A DNA stretch of 64,000 nt from Salinispira pacifica (GCF_000507245.1 NC_023035.1:1279501-1343500), one strand, 5' to 3'; numbered from the stretch's first letter, positions 52,753-62,106 are shown. The notes: generated by a model not told the origin, from the sequence alone. Numbers and translations are program-made.

Positions 52753-52787
52753 GCATGAAAAAAGATCCCGCAGGGGTCTTTTTTTAT
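52393..52787 (+). ncRNA. candidate CsrA-sequestering (CsrB-like) structured RNA, co-transcribed with tRNA-Leu
   Basis: No reading frame fits this stretch. In each 180-base unit one hairpin has arms AAATCGTC/GACGATTT (52483-52503, 52663-52683) and a second has arms GGCCAC/GTGGCC (52528-52544, 52708-52724). The stems are unrelated, but both loops are AGGAA closed by C-G, i.e. CAGGAAG, the repeat motif CAGGA(U/C/A)G of CsrB. The stretch 52441-52560 contains ten GGA triplets. GGGACTT (52441) can pair with AAGTCCC (52555) to close the whole domain. Promoter upstream of the tRNA and terminator at 52757-52787 bound the unit. The RNA and its function are inferred, not observed. Confidence 0.5.
52757..52787 (+). 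terminator. terminator of the tRNA-Leu transcript
   Basis: AAAAAAGATCCC, loop GCA, GGGGTCTTTTTTT: a short stem with a long U tract directly after the second repeat. It fits plus-strand transcription from the tRNA side. Confidence 0.85.
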
Positions 52788-52877
52788 GCAATTGTGGAGA
52801 AGCGACGGGACTTGAACCGAAGGCCGAGGGAAATTGAACGAAGAGAAATTTTGCGGAGTCCTGCGAAGCAGGAGAAT

Positions 52878-53504
52878 TTACCGACTTCTTCCGGCGGCTT
52901 TCTCTGCAAGATTGCGGCATTCGCTGTGACGGAAACAGGTGGTGAGGTGATCGTTTACCATGCCCACCGCCTGCATGAATGCGTACACTATGGTGGGGCC
53001 CACAAAACTGAAGCCCCGTTTTTTCAAATCTTTTGAGATTTCTCTGCTCAATGGGGTCTCGGTGGGAATTTCACGTATCACACTGAAATGATTCTGGATG
53101 GGCGAGTAGTTGATCCGACCCCAAAGAAAATCGGAGAGCGATTCTCCATCATCCTCCATCTTCACAAATGCTTTGGAGTTGGCTATGATCGATCGTATTT
53201 TCAGCTTATTTCTGATGATGCCCGGATTGCTGAGCAATCGGGTGAAATCCTTTTCCCCGTAGTTGATGATTTTTTCCGGATTGAAGTTATCATACGCCCG
53301 GTAATAATTCTGCATTTTTTTCAGAATTGTGAGCCAGCTAAGGCCTGCCTGCTGGCCGTCAAGACAGAGCTTGGCGAATAATTCCCTGTCATCGAAGTTG
53401 GGTACACCCCAGACAGTATCATGATAGTTCTCATATATTTCTGATCCGGCACACCAGGGACAGCGGTTCGGATCTGGACTGCCTTTTAAAATGCTGGGGT
53501 TCAT
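52878..53504 (-). CDS. tag: DNA-3-methyladenine glycosylase I
   Basis: 208 aa. Tag signatures: CPWCAGSEIYENYHDTVWG with the zinc-binding Cys, LCLDGQQAGLSWLTILKK, FSFVGPTIVYAFMQAVGMVNDH and terminal HSEC with the His/Cys zinc ligands. It removes 3-methyladenine from alkylated DNA. The 70 bases after the stop (52801-52877) contain a degenerate third copy of the tRNA-linked repeat and a TCCTGC/GCAGGA hairpin. Confidence 0.95.
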   Translation of the reverse strand: MNPSILKGSPDPNRCPWCAGSEIYENYHDTVWGVPNFDDRELFAKLCLDGQQAGLSWLTILKKMQNYYRAYDNFNPEKIINYGEKDFTRLLSNPGIIRNKLKIRSIIANSKAFVKMEDDGESLSDFLWGRINYSPIQNHFSVIREIPTETPLSREISKDLKKRGFSFVGPTIVYAFMQAVGMVNDHLTTCFRHSECRNLAEKAAGRSR

Positions 53505-53533
53505 TCGTATCCTTCTCTATGCTGCCAAAGCAG

Positions 53534-54211
53534 CTATTCCTGCTCCTGTATAAAGGGTACAAAACGGAACCCTTCATACCGCTCGGTGTGCGCCTTACCT
53601 GATGGCGAATGGATGATTTTCACTATGGCATTACCAACCGGTATTACCATGATACCAGGAGATGCCAGCTGATTAAGCAACTCATCGGGAATTTGTCCGG
53701 CGGAGGCTGATACAAGAATTCTATCGAATTTATTGCCTGGAAGCCCCGGGTTGAAACCGGCTATCTTCATTTTTATTTCTGAAAGGATAGAAGCTGATAC
53801 ACTTGTCTGTCCGCCCAGCTGCTCACTCCATTCCCGGAGATTGGCTCGGGCAAATTCCAGCAGCAGTGCCACCCGGTCCATCCCGAGCACATGCCCGGAG
53901 GGCCCGCACAGAAGGCTGAGCAAAGCCGTGGTCCAGCCCGATCCCGATCCCAGGTCAAGAATCCGGTTCCCTTCCTCCACAGCCAGGAGCTGCAGCATGA
54001 AAGCTACGGTAAAAGGCTGGCTGTTGGTTTGACCCTGGCCGATTGGGATGGGATGATCGGAGTAAATTTCTCCGGGGCTCAGGCTGCGGGGTACAAAGTA
54101 CCTTCTGTCCGCCAGCTCAAAGGCCCGGATCAGCCTGGCTGAGAGAGGCCGGTTTTCCGATTCAAGTCTGGCGTAAATCTGCCTGATCAGTTGCCGGTTC
54201 GTTCGGGACAT
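53534..54211 (-). CDS. pcm: protein-L-isoaspartate O-methyltransferase
   Basis: 225 aa. FVP, GQGQTNSQPFTVAFML (substrate loop) and the SAM site ILDLGSGSGWTTALLSLL are present. It repairs isoaspartyl damage in proteins. It follows the helicase gene by 18 bases and precedes tag by 29 bases, suggesting a damage-repair operon uvrD-pcm-tag. Confidence 0.92.
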   Translation of the reverse strand: MSRTNRQLIRQIYARLESENRPLSARLIRAFELADRRYFVPRSLSPGEIYSDHPIPIGQGQTNSQPFTVAFMLQLLAVEEGNRILDLGSGSGWTTALLSLLCGPSGHVLGMDRVALLLEFARANLREWSEQLGGQTSVSASILSEIKMKIAGFNPGLPGNKFDRILVSASAGQIPDELLNQLASPGIMVIPVGNAIVKIIHSPSGKAHTERYEGFRFVPFIQEQE

Positions 54212-54229
54212 ATTCCCTCCTTCGGACTT

Positions 54230-56257
54230 TTACTCCTCCACTGCGGCGAATTTCTTCTTCATCAGTTCGAAGTAGTTGTGGGCTTCCTCTTCACTGATTT
54301 CTGTGTCAGGTTCCTTAATATCTATGAGCTTTTCGGGTATTTCCTCGATAAAAGGACTCATGGTCATGCTCATCAGATCCCGCATCACTTTTCGTTGCTG
54401 GCAGGATGTAAGATACAGCTTCATTTTCGCACGGGTCAGGGCAACATAAAAGAGCCGCCGCTCTTCCTCCATGTTTTCCTCATAACTTCCGGCATCATTT
54501 TCCTCAAGGCTTCTTTGGTGGGGGATGATATTTTCCTCCACCCCGGCAATGAACACTACATCAAATTCCAGACCTTTGGCGGAGTGAATAGTCATGAGGT
54601 TCACCTTGCCTTCCTCGCTGTCGTCATCATCCTTTCCCGCCAGGGTAATCCTGTTCAGGTAATTAAAAACGCTGGGACTGAGATTATCCGGATCTTTCTC
54701 CCATTGCTCCAGGCTGGAGGTGAACAACTCCACGTTCCTGAGCTTGAACTTGGCAACCCGTTCATTATTAGGGTGTTCACCCACCAGATGTCCCCAGTAG
54801 TCAATTTTGGCAATCAGTGCTCTCAGTGATTGAGCAAGATCTTTGCCGCTGAGAAGTTTGGGGCGGAATTCGCTGATCAGTTCAAGAAAGTCCTCGATGT
54901 CGGCTCTGGCCCTTTTGCCGATTGGACTGTCGTTGGCCAGCACCAGGGCCTGCATCGCTCCGTAGAGGCTCATGCCCTGACTCTGGGCAAGTTCGGTCAT
55001 GTGCTCCAGGGTTTTCTTCCCGATTCCCCTTCTGGGAGTGTTCATAATGCGGAGAAGGCTGATGTCGTCATCGGGATTGGCCAGACAACGGAGATAGCTG
55101 ATCATATCTTTCACTTCCGGCCGCTCGAAAAAGCTGGTTCCTCCGGTGATCCGGTACGGAAGGTTCCGGGCCATGAGCTCTTCTTCTATTCCCCTGGCAA
55201 GGGCATTGGTTCGTATAAGAATGGAAATATCATGGTAATGGATCTGTTCTTTGAGATTAAGGGTCTGAATCATGTCACAGATAAACCGGGCTTCAGCGCG
55301 TTCGTCCTGGGGCTGGTAGAGTTCAATGGGTTTTCCCCCGTCGCCTCCGGTCCAGAGGGCTTTGATTTTCCGGTTTTTATTGTTTTTAATCAGATGATTG
55401 GCGGCATCAAGAATGGTGCCCGTGGAGCGGTAGTTCTGCTCCAGCTTTATCTCCCTGAGTTCGGGGAAATCCCGTTCAAAATTTCTGATATTGTCGAAGT
55501 TCGCCCCTCTCCAGGAATAGATTGACTGATCATCGTCGCCCACAACACAGATGTTTCTGCTGCCGTCGGCGAGGAGCTTCATCATTTCATACTGCTGGAT
55601 GGATGTGTCCTGAAACTCATCAACCATAATGTATTTATACCGTTTCCGGTATTCTTCAAGCACCTGAGGATGCTGCTGGAACAGGTCGATGGGAAGCCGG
55701 ATGAGGTCGTCGAAATCCAGGGCATTATAGAGTTTTCTGTGACTCTGATATTCCTCATACAGGGGCTGAAGGCTGTCATCAATTTCAGGATCACTCCATT
55801 TGGAACGGCGCGTTTTGATCCGGGAGAAGGTGCTCATGCAATGGCCGAAGTCAAGGTACTCCAGACTCCATTTCAGTTCCCGGGCACATTCCTTGATGAG
55901 ACTTCGCTGATCGTTTGTATCGTAAATACTGAAATTTTCTCTCCACCCCAGCAAAGTGATATGCTTTTTCAGAATCTGCACACCGAAGCTGTGAAAGGTG
56001 GATACGGTGAGCTGGGGAAGTTTACGGCCAACCAGTTCCTTGACCCTGCCGGCCATCTCCCTGGCCGCTTTGTTGGTGAAGGTGAGGGCAAGGATTGAAC
56101 TTTGATTTATGCCCTGATTCAGCATTTCCGTAATTCGGTATGTGATAACCCGGGTCTTGCCTGATCCGGCGCCGGCGATGATGAGCAGAGGGCCTTCCAG
56201 ATTGGTGGCCGCCTCATACTGCTCGGGGTTGAGCAGAGATTTTAACTGTGTTGACAT
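54230..56257 (-). CDS. UvrD/PcrA/Rep-family DNA helicase
   Basis: 675 aa, SF1A helicase. Motifs: Q (LNPEQYEAA), Walker A GAGSGKTRVITYR, MVDEFQDTSIQQYEM, GDDDQSIYSWRGA, EQNYRST, TIHSAKGLEFDVVFI, RRLFYVALTRAKMKLYL. It unwinds DNA in repair or replication restart. The short C-terminus lacks the Tudor-like tail of PcrA, which favours a Rep-like enzyme; I do not assign a symbol. Confidence 0.95.
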   Translation of the reverse strand: MSTQLKSLLNPEQYEAATNLEGPLLIIAGAGSGKTRVITYRITEMLNQGINQSSILALTFTNKAAREMAGRVKELVGRKLPQLTVSTFHSFGVQILKKHITLLGWRENFSIYDTNDQRSLIKECARELKWSLEYLDFGHCMSTFSRIKTRRSKWSDPEIDDSLQPLYEEYQSHRKLYNALDFDDLIRLPIDLFQQHPQVLEEYRKRYKYIMVDEFQDTSIQQYEMMKLLADGSRNICVVGDDDQSIYSWRGANFDNIRNFERDFPELREIKLEQNYRSTGTILDAANHLIKNNKNRKIKALWTGGDGGKPIELYQPQDERAEARFICDMIQTLNLKEQIHYHDISILIRTNALARGIEEELMARNLPYRITGGTSFFERPEVKDMISYLRCLANPDDDISLLRIMNTPRRGIGKKTLEHMTELAQSQGMSLYGAMQALVLANDSPIGKRARADIEDFLELISEFRPKLLSGKDLAQSLRALIAKIDYWGHLVGEHPNNERVAKFKLRNVELFTSSLEQWEKDPDNLSPSVFNYLNRITLAGKDDDDSEEGKVNLMTIHSAKGLEFDVVFIAGVEENIIPHQRSLEENDAGSYEENMEEERRLFYVALTRAKMKLYLTSCQQRKVMRDLMSMTMSPFIEEIPEKLIDIKEPDTEISEEEAHNYFELMKKKFAAVEE

Positions 56258-56300
56258 ATGGCTCTTTCTATCACACTGAGGCCTGATCGGGAAGCGTTAT

Positions 56301-57170
56301 TCAGGTCAGTCGTTTAATTCTGCTGAAATAGATTGGACCCCGTCCTTCGGCCCTGTCCGGCAGAATGATGTGGCCGAGTGCGCTGTCCTCCACCCATTCC
56401 GGGAGATGCCGGGGTTCAGCAGATGATTGGCTGCGGTATGTTCTGTCGTTCCGGGTTATCAGGGTCATCTCCTGTTTCTTGAGCATTCTCATAAAGACAC
56501 GGTCAATTACTTCGTCATTTTCCAGCCGGGAAAGGGCACAGGTGGAGTACACCACTGTTCCGCCGGGCTTCAGGGTCTTCAGGGCTGAGAGCAGAAAACT
56601 GTATGCCTGTTGAGCCAGCCGCTCACTCCTGGATGGACTCCACTCGTCAAGATATTTGGGGTCATTCACCAGATGCCGTTCGCTTGAACAGGGAACATCC
56701 AGAAGAACTTTGTCGTATGCATTCTGCTGGTAGAGCCCCCATTTTCCAGCATCATGCCCGGTGATGCTGAGACGGCTTTGAACATGTTCCGGAATAAACC
56801 GGCTTATCACCTGCTTCAGTCTGCCTCTTCTGGTCGCCGAACGTTCATTCAGTACAAGGCGGAATGCCTCCCCGGGCAGTAACCCGTTGGATAGAAGATT
56901 CGAGAGAATCACCAGACTTTTCCCTCCCGGGGCGGCACAGAGATCGAGAATTTCATCCTGATGTTCCGCTTCAAGATACCTGGCAGGAAACAGGGATGCC
57001 TCATCCAGAAAATAGGAGTCAAGCAGTCCGTCTTTCAGTTCATGATGTGTTGGGTCTTCCAGGAGGGCCTGTCTCAGTTCCGGCCATCTGCCCTGAAACA
57101 TATCCTCATAAAATCGGGAGAACATCTGCTGCCTTGCCGCCCTGTCGATCTTTTTCCGCTTTTTTGCCAT
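56301..57170 (-). CDS. RsmB/NSUN-type RNA m5C methyltransferase
   Basis: 289 aa. SAM motif LDLCAAPGGKSL (about 76-87), motif IV VLLDVPCSSERHLV with the release Cys, and motif VI VYSTCALSRLENDEVI with the catalytic Cys. It is a single-domain enzyme without NusB or PUA additions, closer to NSUN4-type proteins. The target (16S rRNA or tRNA) cannot be read from sequence. Confidence 0.9.
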   Translation of the reverse strand: MAKKRKKIDRAARQQMFSRFYEDMFQGRWPELRQALLEDPTHHELKDGLLDSYFLDEASLFPARYLEAEHQDEILDLCAAPGGKSLVILSNLLSNGLLPGEAFRLVLNERSATRRGRLKQVISRFIPEHVQSRLSITGHDAGKWGLYQQNAYDKVLLDVPCSSERHLVNDPKYLDEWSPSRSERLAQQAYSFLLSALKTLKPGGTVVYSTCALSRLENDEVIDRVFMRMLKKQEMTLITRNDRTYRSQSSAEPRHLPEWVEDSALGHIILPDRAEGRGPIYFSRIKRLT

Positions 57171-57262
57171 CTCTGAAGGAGGGTATCATATAATTGAATG
57201 TGAAGAATAGTTGACAGAGCACTTGACGACTTCGTAGTATTTGCAGCAGTACAGGAGGAATA

Positions 57263-59032
57263 ATGGATAGTAAAGCCATACGCGCGCGGGCTCAGGAATA
57301 TGTTGAACAGGAACAGAATGAGTCATTTCGCAGTGAAGTTGAAGCTCTTCTGAAACAAAACAATGATGATGAACTTTTTGAACGATTTTATACCGATCTG
57401 AGCTTCGGAACCGGAGGAATCCGGGGAGTAATGGGCGGAGGATTCAACCGAATGAATCCGCTGGTCATTCAGCGCACAACCCAGGGATTGGCCAATTATC
57501 TCCTTGAGCATGGCATTAAGGATCAGCAGGGACGCCTTTCAGTGGCTATTGCCTACGACAGCAGGAACAATTCGCCCCTGTTTTCATCCACTGCGGCTCA
57601 GGTTCTGGCTGCCAACGGTATTCATGTCTATCTGTTCAGCTCCCTCCGCCCCACGCCGGAGCTGAGTTTCACCATCCGTGAACTGGGCTGCACCAGCGGT
57701 ATCGTGTGTACCGCCAGCCACAATCCCAAGAAATACAACGGGTACAAGGTGTATTGGCAGGACGGAGCCCAGATTACGCCCCCCCACGACGCCGGTATTA
57801 TCTCACAGGTGAAGGCGGTTAACGGCCCTGTCAAATCCATGGATTTCCAGGAAGCGTTGGATAAGGGACTGGTGGAGTATATCGATGCGGATATGGACAA
57901 CAAGTTTGTGGAGATGGTAAAGCGCCAGGTGGTGCGGCCAGATATGCTCATGAAAGGCCCTCACGATCTGAAGGTGGTGTACACGCCCCTCCACGGCACA
58001 GGAACCATGATGATTGAACGGGTAATGAATGAGCTGGGTATATCGGTAAGCATTGTCCCCGAACAGCGGGATCCCGACGGCGATTTTCCCACCGTTGAAT
58101 TTCCCAATCCCGAAGAGGCAAGTGCGATGAAGCTTGCCCTGGATCTGGCGCGGAAAGAAGATGCCGATCTGGTGATCGGAACGGATCCGGATGCAGACAG
58201 GGTTGGAATCGCAGTTAAGTCCGGAAACGATTATGTGCTTCTCAACGGTAACCAGCATGGGGTTCTTCTCACAGATTATATGTACGGGTCCATGAAGGAA
58301 CTGGGAACTCTTCCTCAGCGTCCTGCCTTCATAAATACCATTGTGAGCACCGATCTTCAGAGGAAAATCGCCGCAAAATACGGCGCCGAGGTGTTCGAAA
58401 CCCTTACCGGGTTTAAATGGATTGCCTCCAAAATCCGGGAGCTGGAGGAGAATAACGGTCCCCGCTATGTCATGGGCGGCGAGGAAAGCTACGGTTTCAT
58501 GATCGGTAACGAGGTGCGGGATAAAGATTCGATCTCCGCCACCGTGGTAACCATCGAGATGGCCCTCTATTACCAGCAGAAGGGCAAGAGTCTTCTGGAT
58601 CGCCTTGATGAGATTCATGGAGAATTCGGGCTGTATCAGGAAACACTGATCAGTAAATATTTCGAAGGTGCAAACGGCGTGGGAATCATGAACGGCATGA
58701 TGGCCGGCCTCCGGGAGAATCCTCCTGCTGAAATTGCCGGTATAGCCGTGTCGTCTGTACGGGATATTCAGGACGGTACAACCCTGGATATTCAAACCGG
58801 CTCCAAAAAGAAGGATATCGATTTACCCTCGTCAAACGTACTTCAGTTTATCCTCTCAGACGGAAGCATCATTTCCGCCAGACCCTCGGGCACCGAACCG
58901 AAAATCAAGTTCTATGCGTCGGTGAAGGATGAACCGGGTAAAGATCTGGATGAATCCAGAAAACGGGTTCAGGAAAAAATCGACGGAATTGAATCTTTTA
59001 TTGAGTCGGTAATAGCAGCGGCAAAAAATTAA
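57263..59032 (+). CDS. phosphoglucomutase/phosphomannomutase
   Basis: 589 aa with SD AGGAGGAAT. Alpha-D-phosphohexomutase signatures: catalytic phosphoserine in CTASHNPKKYNGYKVYW, metal loop GTDPDADRVGIA, sugar loop GGEESYGFMIGN, phosphate loop RPSGTEPKIKFY. It interconverts hexose 1- and 6-phosphates and would supply glucose-1-phosphate to GlgC. The length and motifs fit the PgcA/ManB group. Confidence 0.94.
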   Translation: MDSKAIRARAQEYVEQEQNESFRSEVEALLKQNNDDELFERFYTDLSFGTGGIRGVMGGGFNRMNPLVIQRTTQGLANYLLEHGIKDQQGRLSVAIAYDSRNNSPLFSSTAAQVLAANGIHVYLFSSLRPTPELSFTIRELGCTSGIVCTASHNPKKYNGYKVYWQDGAQITPPHDAGIISQVKAVNGPVKSMDFQEALDKGLVEYIDADMDNKFVEMVKRQVVRPDMLMKGPHDLKVVYTPLHGTGTMMIERVMNELGISVSIVPEQRDPDGDFPTVEFPNPEEASAMKLALDLARKEDADLVIGTDPDADRVGIAVKSGNDYVLLNGNQHGVLLTDYMYGSMKELGTLPQRPAFINTIVSTDLQRKIAAKYGAEVFETLTGFKWIASKIRELEENNGPRYVMGGEESYGFMIGNEVRDKDSISATVVTIEMALYYQQKGKSLLDRLDEIHGEFGLYQETLISKYFEGANGVGIMNGMMAGLRENPPAEIAGIAVSSVRDIQDGTTLDIQTGSKKKDIDLPSSNVLQFILSDGSIISARPSGTEPKIKFYASVKDEPGKDLDESRKRVQEKIDGIESFIESVIAAAKN

Positions 59033-59078
59033 AGCAGGGAACGGATGGGGGAGGAGACGGTTTTGGGCTGATCCTCCC

Positions 59079-59366
59079 TCAACGTCCCTTCCTTCTCCGT
59101 TTTGCGGCCTTCATCTCCGTGAAGATCTGGCGGATTTTTACCTCATCCGTGCTGCCCTGTTCCATGGCTTCGTCAAGTCCTTCCAAGTACCGCTCTTCCA
59201 TATTGTACAGTTCATCTTCAAGGCTCTTGTCCCAGATCCTGTGAATCAGCTTCCTGGGTTCTTCATACAGGGACAGCAGATCCTCGGCTAGCTGGACCGA
59301 AAGATACCAGCGCACGTCGTCGATTTCCAGATCATATTCTTTCATCAGTTTTTCACTGTTCAGCAT
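59079..59366 (-). CDS. small helical protein, unknown
   Basis: 95 aa from ATG 59366 (TGGAGG upstream; the frame is open to 59459 without a site). It is charged and helical (EIDDVRWYLSVQLAEDLLSLYEEPRKLIHRIWDKSLEDELYNM) with a basic end KAAKRRRKGR. Divergent from the exonuclease gene. No family recognised. Confidence 0.6.
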   Translation of the reverse strand: MLNSEKLMKEYDLEIDDVRWYLSVQLAEDLLSLYEEPRKLIHRIWDKSLEDELYNMEERYLEGLDEAMEQGSTDEVKIRQIFTEMKAAKRRRKGR

Positions 59367-59457
59367 GCAAACCTCCAGTGGCCAAGTATGGTCCAGGGAA
59401 GATGAATTTACAAGCCGGCACTTTACCTTCCAATCCGGATATGATAGGTACTTATGC

Positions 59458-60024
59458 ATGGATATGAACGCATCTGTATACGATCTGACATTTGTAGCAT
59501 TCGATTTTGAAACAACCGGTCTTTATTCCGGAAGCGACAGAATAGTGGAATTCGGAGCGGTGAAATTCAAAGGCAACAGCATTCTCGGCGAGTTCGGTGA
59601 ACTGGTGAATCCGGGTATTCCAATTCCTGAAGATGCCGCAAAAATATCCGGCATCACCGATGAGATGGTTGCTGCGAAACCCGCCGTTGAGAAGATGCTT
59701 GATCCATTTATTGAATTCATCGGGGACAGTATACTTGTGGCTCACAATGCCAGCTTCGATATGGGTTTTCTCAGGGCCGCCTTGGCAGGAAGCGGCAGGA
59801 GCGATATCAAGAACTTACTCATAGATACCCAACAGCTGGCAAAACGTGCATATCCCGGCCAAAAGAGTTACTCCCTGCAGAATCTTGCCGGGTTTTTGAA
59901 CTTTCCCCTGAATACCGCCCATCGCGCAGTTGATGATTCCATCCAGTGCATGAAGCTGTTTAATGCATGCGCCCAGGAGCTGAGCTTTATGGGGGAGATC
60001 ACCCTCAAAGAGGTGCTGGCCTGA
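59458..60024 (+). CDS. DEDDh exonuclease, DNA polymerase III epsilon-like
   Basis: 188 aa from ATG 59458. Motifs: VAFDFETTGLYSGSDRIVEFGAV (ExoI), VAHNASFDMGFLRAAL (ExoII) and HRAVDDSIQCMKLF (ExoIIIepsilon). A 3'-5' exonuclease for proofreading or repair. Without a polymerase-binding tail it may be a stand-alone DnaQ relative rather than the replicative epsilon. Confidence 0.9.
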   Translation: MDMNASVYDLTFVAFDFETTGLYSGSDRIVEFGAVKFKGNSILGEFGELVNPGIPIPEDAAKISGITDEMVAAKPAVEKMLDPFIEFIGDSILVAHNASFDMGFLRAALAGSGRSDIKNLLIDTQQLAKRAYPGQKSYSLQNLAGFLNFPLNTAHRAVDDSIQCMKLFNACAQELSFMGEITLKEVLA

Positions 60025-60051
60025 GGCAAAACTGTGCCTGCCCTGACATTC

Positions 60052-62106
60052 TCAGCGCCCGAGGATTTTCAGAAAATAAAGCTGAATATACTGTTCAAGG
60101 TAATTTCGGTCCCTGATGCGGTCGAAGGTTGAGTTACCCGCCAGCCGGTGAGCCATCTCTTTGATGGTGTCCGCGTCCGGAGGAGTGGAGCGGTAGGTAA
60201 TTCGCAGTCCCCGGATAAAATCCCGGCACATGGAGTTTACATCTTCCACCAGATCCTTTCGCTTCGCCTGATCCAGTATGGGGTTCCACTTATCCACAAG
60301 TTCTCTCAGACTCATTTCCAGGCTTTTTCCCCGGTCAAGAAATTCAGGCTCCAGCCGTTGAATTTGCTGCTTGAAGGCCGCTTTCTGGGCTTTTGCGGTC
60401 TGGGGTGTGGAACTGCTGCCCGAGTCGGCCGGTGTGCTGCCGGGGGCATCATCTCTGCGGACAGACCCCGTATCATTCTGGCCTCCGGACGGGCGTGCGG
60501 TTCCGAATTGTTTGGTGATGGTTTCAACCTTCTGGCTGCTTTTTTTCTTTTTCAGACTCTTCTGCTGTTCGTGGTCGAAGCGTTCTGAATGATACCGGTC
60601 CACAAAGTCCCTGCCGAGAAATATTCTCCGGAACAGATGCACAATTCCCCGTAGAATAGGGATTGACATCCAGAATGGGAGGAGAATGCGGGCGTCGGAA
60701 AGGATTTTTCTACGGTCCAGCTCCAGGATCTCGTCTATATCCTTGATGGTTTCATTGTGCATATCCAGGAATCCAATACATTGATTTTTCAATGCATCCG
60801 GGGTGCTCCGTTCCTGGCTGAGCAAATACAGCAGTTCGAATCGAAGAAGTGTGAAAAGCAGAGGGTACCGTTCCCTCAGTCTGTTGGTCACATGAATCCG
60901 GAATTTCTCATCATCATCCATGGTATCCAGCCGGTCATTTTCCATCATTGCCGAATACCAGCTGTTTTTATAAAAGTCTCTGAATTGCTTGCTGGCCCGG
61001 ACCCGCTGATTTTCCAGCACTTTACCCACCGAACTGGCGAACATATACACCTGGCTGTCATCTGGAAGCTGAAGCCGCAGTAATTCGGGCAGAGCGGCCT
61101 TTTCCGGAGTCGTGGTCTTGGCTTCCAGAAATTCATTCAGACTCTCCCGGCTGTACTTTTTCAAAAGAGGAATGCCCTTATCATCTTTCATGCCTTTGAT
61201 TTCTGTGAGGGTGAAGGCATATGGCGGCTTTTTCATGTTCTGTTCAAGATATTTGAGAGCTCCCGCCTCATCCTTCTTTTTCTGTTCCTTCCCTTTGTGG
61301 AAAACACAGTAATATCCGATCATATATGCGGCCTGACAGAAATTGTGTTCCTCTTCCATCTTATCCGATTTGCTCTCGTATTCCTTGATAATAAAGGTTG
61401 ATAATTGAGTCCAGACCTGAAAGGAAAACTCCGATGCCTCAACCACGGTACGGGCCGCCGCCTCCGGTGACTGGGTGATGATTCTCATCAAATCCTTCAC
61501 CGCCACCTCTCTGCCTTTGAAGATGGGGACCAATTTCTGTGAGATGTAGGAGTGGTTGCGCTGCTGCTGCAGATATTGACGGATCTTCTGAATGGATGCG
61601 CTGATCATCTCCTTCTTCAGCAGGGCGGAGGTCGTTACCAGACTCTTCAGTCCCGCGGGAAACAGAATCCGGATGATTCTGGGTTTCTCCAGGTCCTTGC
61701 TGAGCCATTCCACAAATTCTTTTTTTATGTCAATGGCCTGAATTCGTTCTTCAGGAATTTCAAGGGAAAGGTTTTCTTCGGTGGCAAGGGGCAGGCCGAA
61801 GTCCTCCATAATTTTCTTATAATAATTCCGGATTTTTTCGTGGAAGTACAGTTCATAAAAGATGGAAACAGGTTGATCCTGGCTTTTCTGAATCTCGATT
61901 TTTCCGTTCTGTTCAAGGCTTCGCAGATGATGGGAAAGGGTTCTATGAGCATCCTGCCTGAGATCCTGCATGTGGGGATTCTCAAGCTCATTCTGCTGAA
62001 GATACCGTTCGGTGAATGTCAGCAGCTGACTATAGCTGATTGAGGGGTTCTTGTACTGTTTAAGATATTGCGTGATAAGACGTTGAACATCAATTGGGGA
62101 TGACAT
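60052..62106 (-). CDS. large lineage-specific protein, unknown
   Basis: 684 aa from ATG 62106 (GAGGAG upstream, long spacing). The N-terminus (about 3-80) may be a winged helix (SYSQLLTFTERYLQQNELE, LSHHLRSLEQNGKIEI). The middle is helical without motif. An amphipathic region (LLPFWMSIPILRGIVHLFRRIFLG, about 505-530) is followed by a Lys-rich and then Ser/Pro-rich linker (560-620). A final helical domain ends at ILGR. No signal peptide. I do not recognise it; it reads like a spirochaete-restricted family. Confidence 0.75.
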   Translation of the reverse strand: MSSPIDVQRLITQYLKQYKNPSISYSQLLTFTERYLQQNELENPHMQDLRQDAHRTLSHHLRSLEQNGKIEIQKSQDQPVSIFYELYFHEKIRNYYKKIMEDFGLPLATEENLSLEIPEERIQAIDIKKEFVEWLSKDLEKPRIIRILFPAGLKSLVTTSALLKKEMISASIQKIRQYLQQQRNHSYISQKLVPIFKGREVAVKDLMRIITQSPEAAARTVVEASEFSFQVWTQLSTFIIKEYESKSDKMEEEHNFCQAAYMIGYYCVFHKGKEQKKKDEAGALKYLEQNMKKPPYAFTLTEIKGMKDDKGIPLLKKYSRESLNEFLEAKTTTPEKAALPELLRLQLPDDSQVYMFASSVGKVLENQRVRASKQFRDFYKNSWYSAMMENDRLDTMDDDEKFRIHVTNRLRERYPLLFTLLRFELLYLLSQERSTPDALKNQCIGFLDMHNETIKDIDEILELDRRKILSDARILLPFWMSIPILRGIVHLFRRIFLGRDFVDRYHSERFDHEQQKSLKKKKSSQKVETITKQFGTARPSGGQNDTGSVRRDDAPGSTPADSGSSSTPQTAKAQKAAFKQQIQRLEPEFLDRGKSLEMSLRELVDKWNPILDQAKRKDLVEDVNSMCRDFIRGLRITYRSTPPDADTIKEMAHRLAGNSTFDRIRDRNYLEQYIQLYFLKILGR

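Noticed and set aside
52669-52920. 83-codon minus-strand frame across the second repeat and terminator
   Set aside because: It reads through hairpins and the terminator, is low-complexity (Ser/Pro/Arg) and overlaps the tag gene end; composition follows from the RNA structure.
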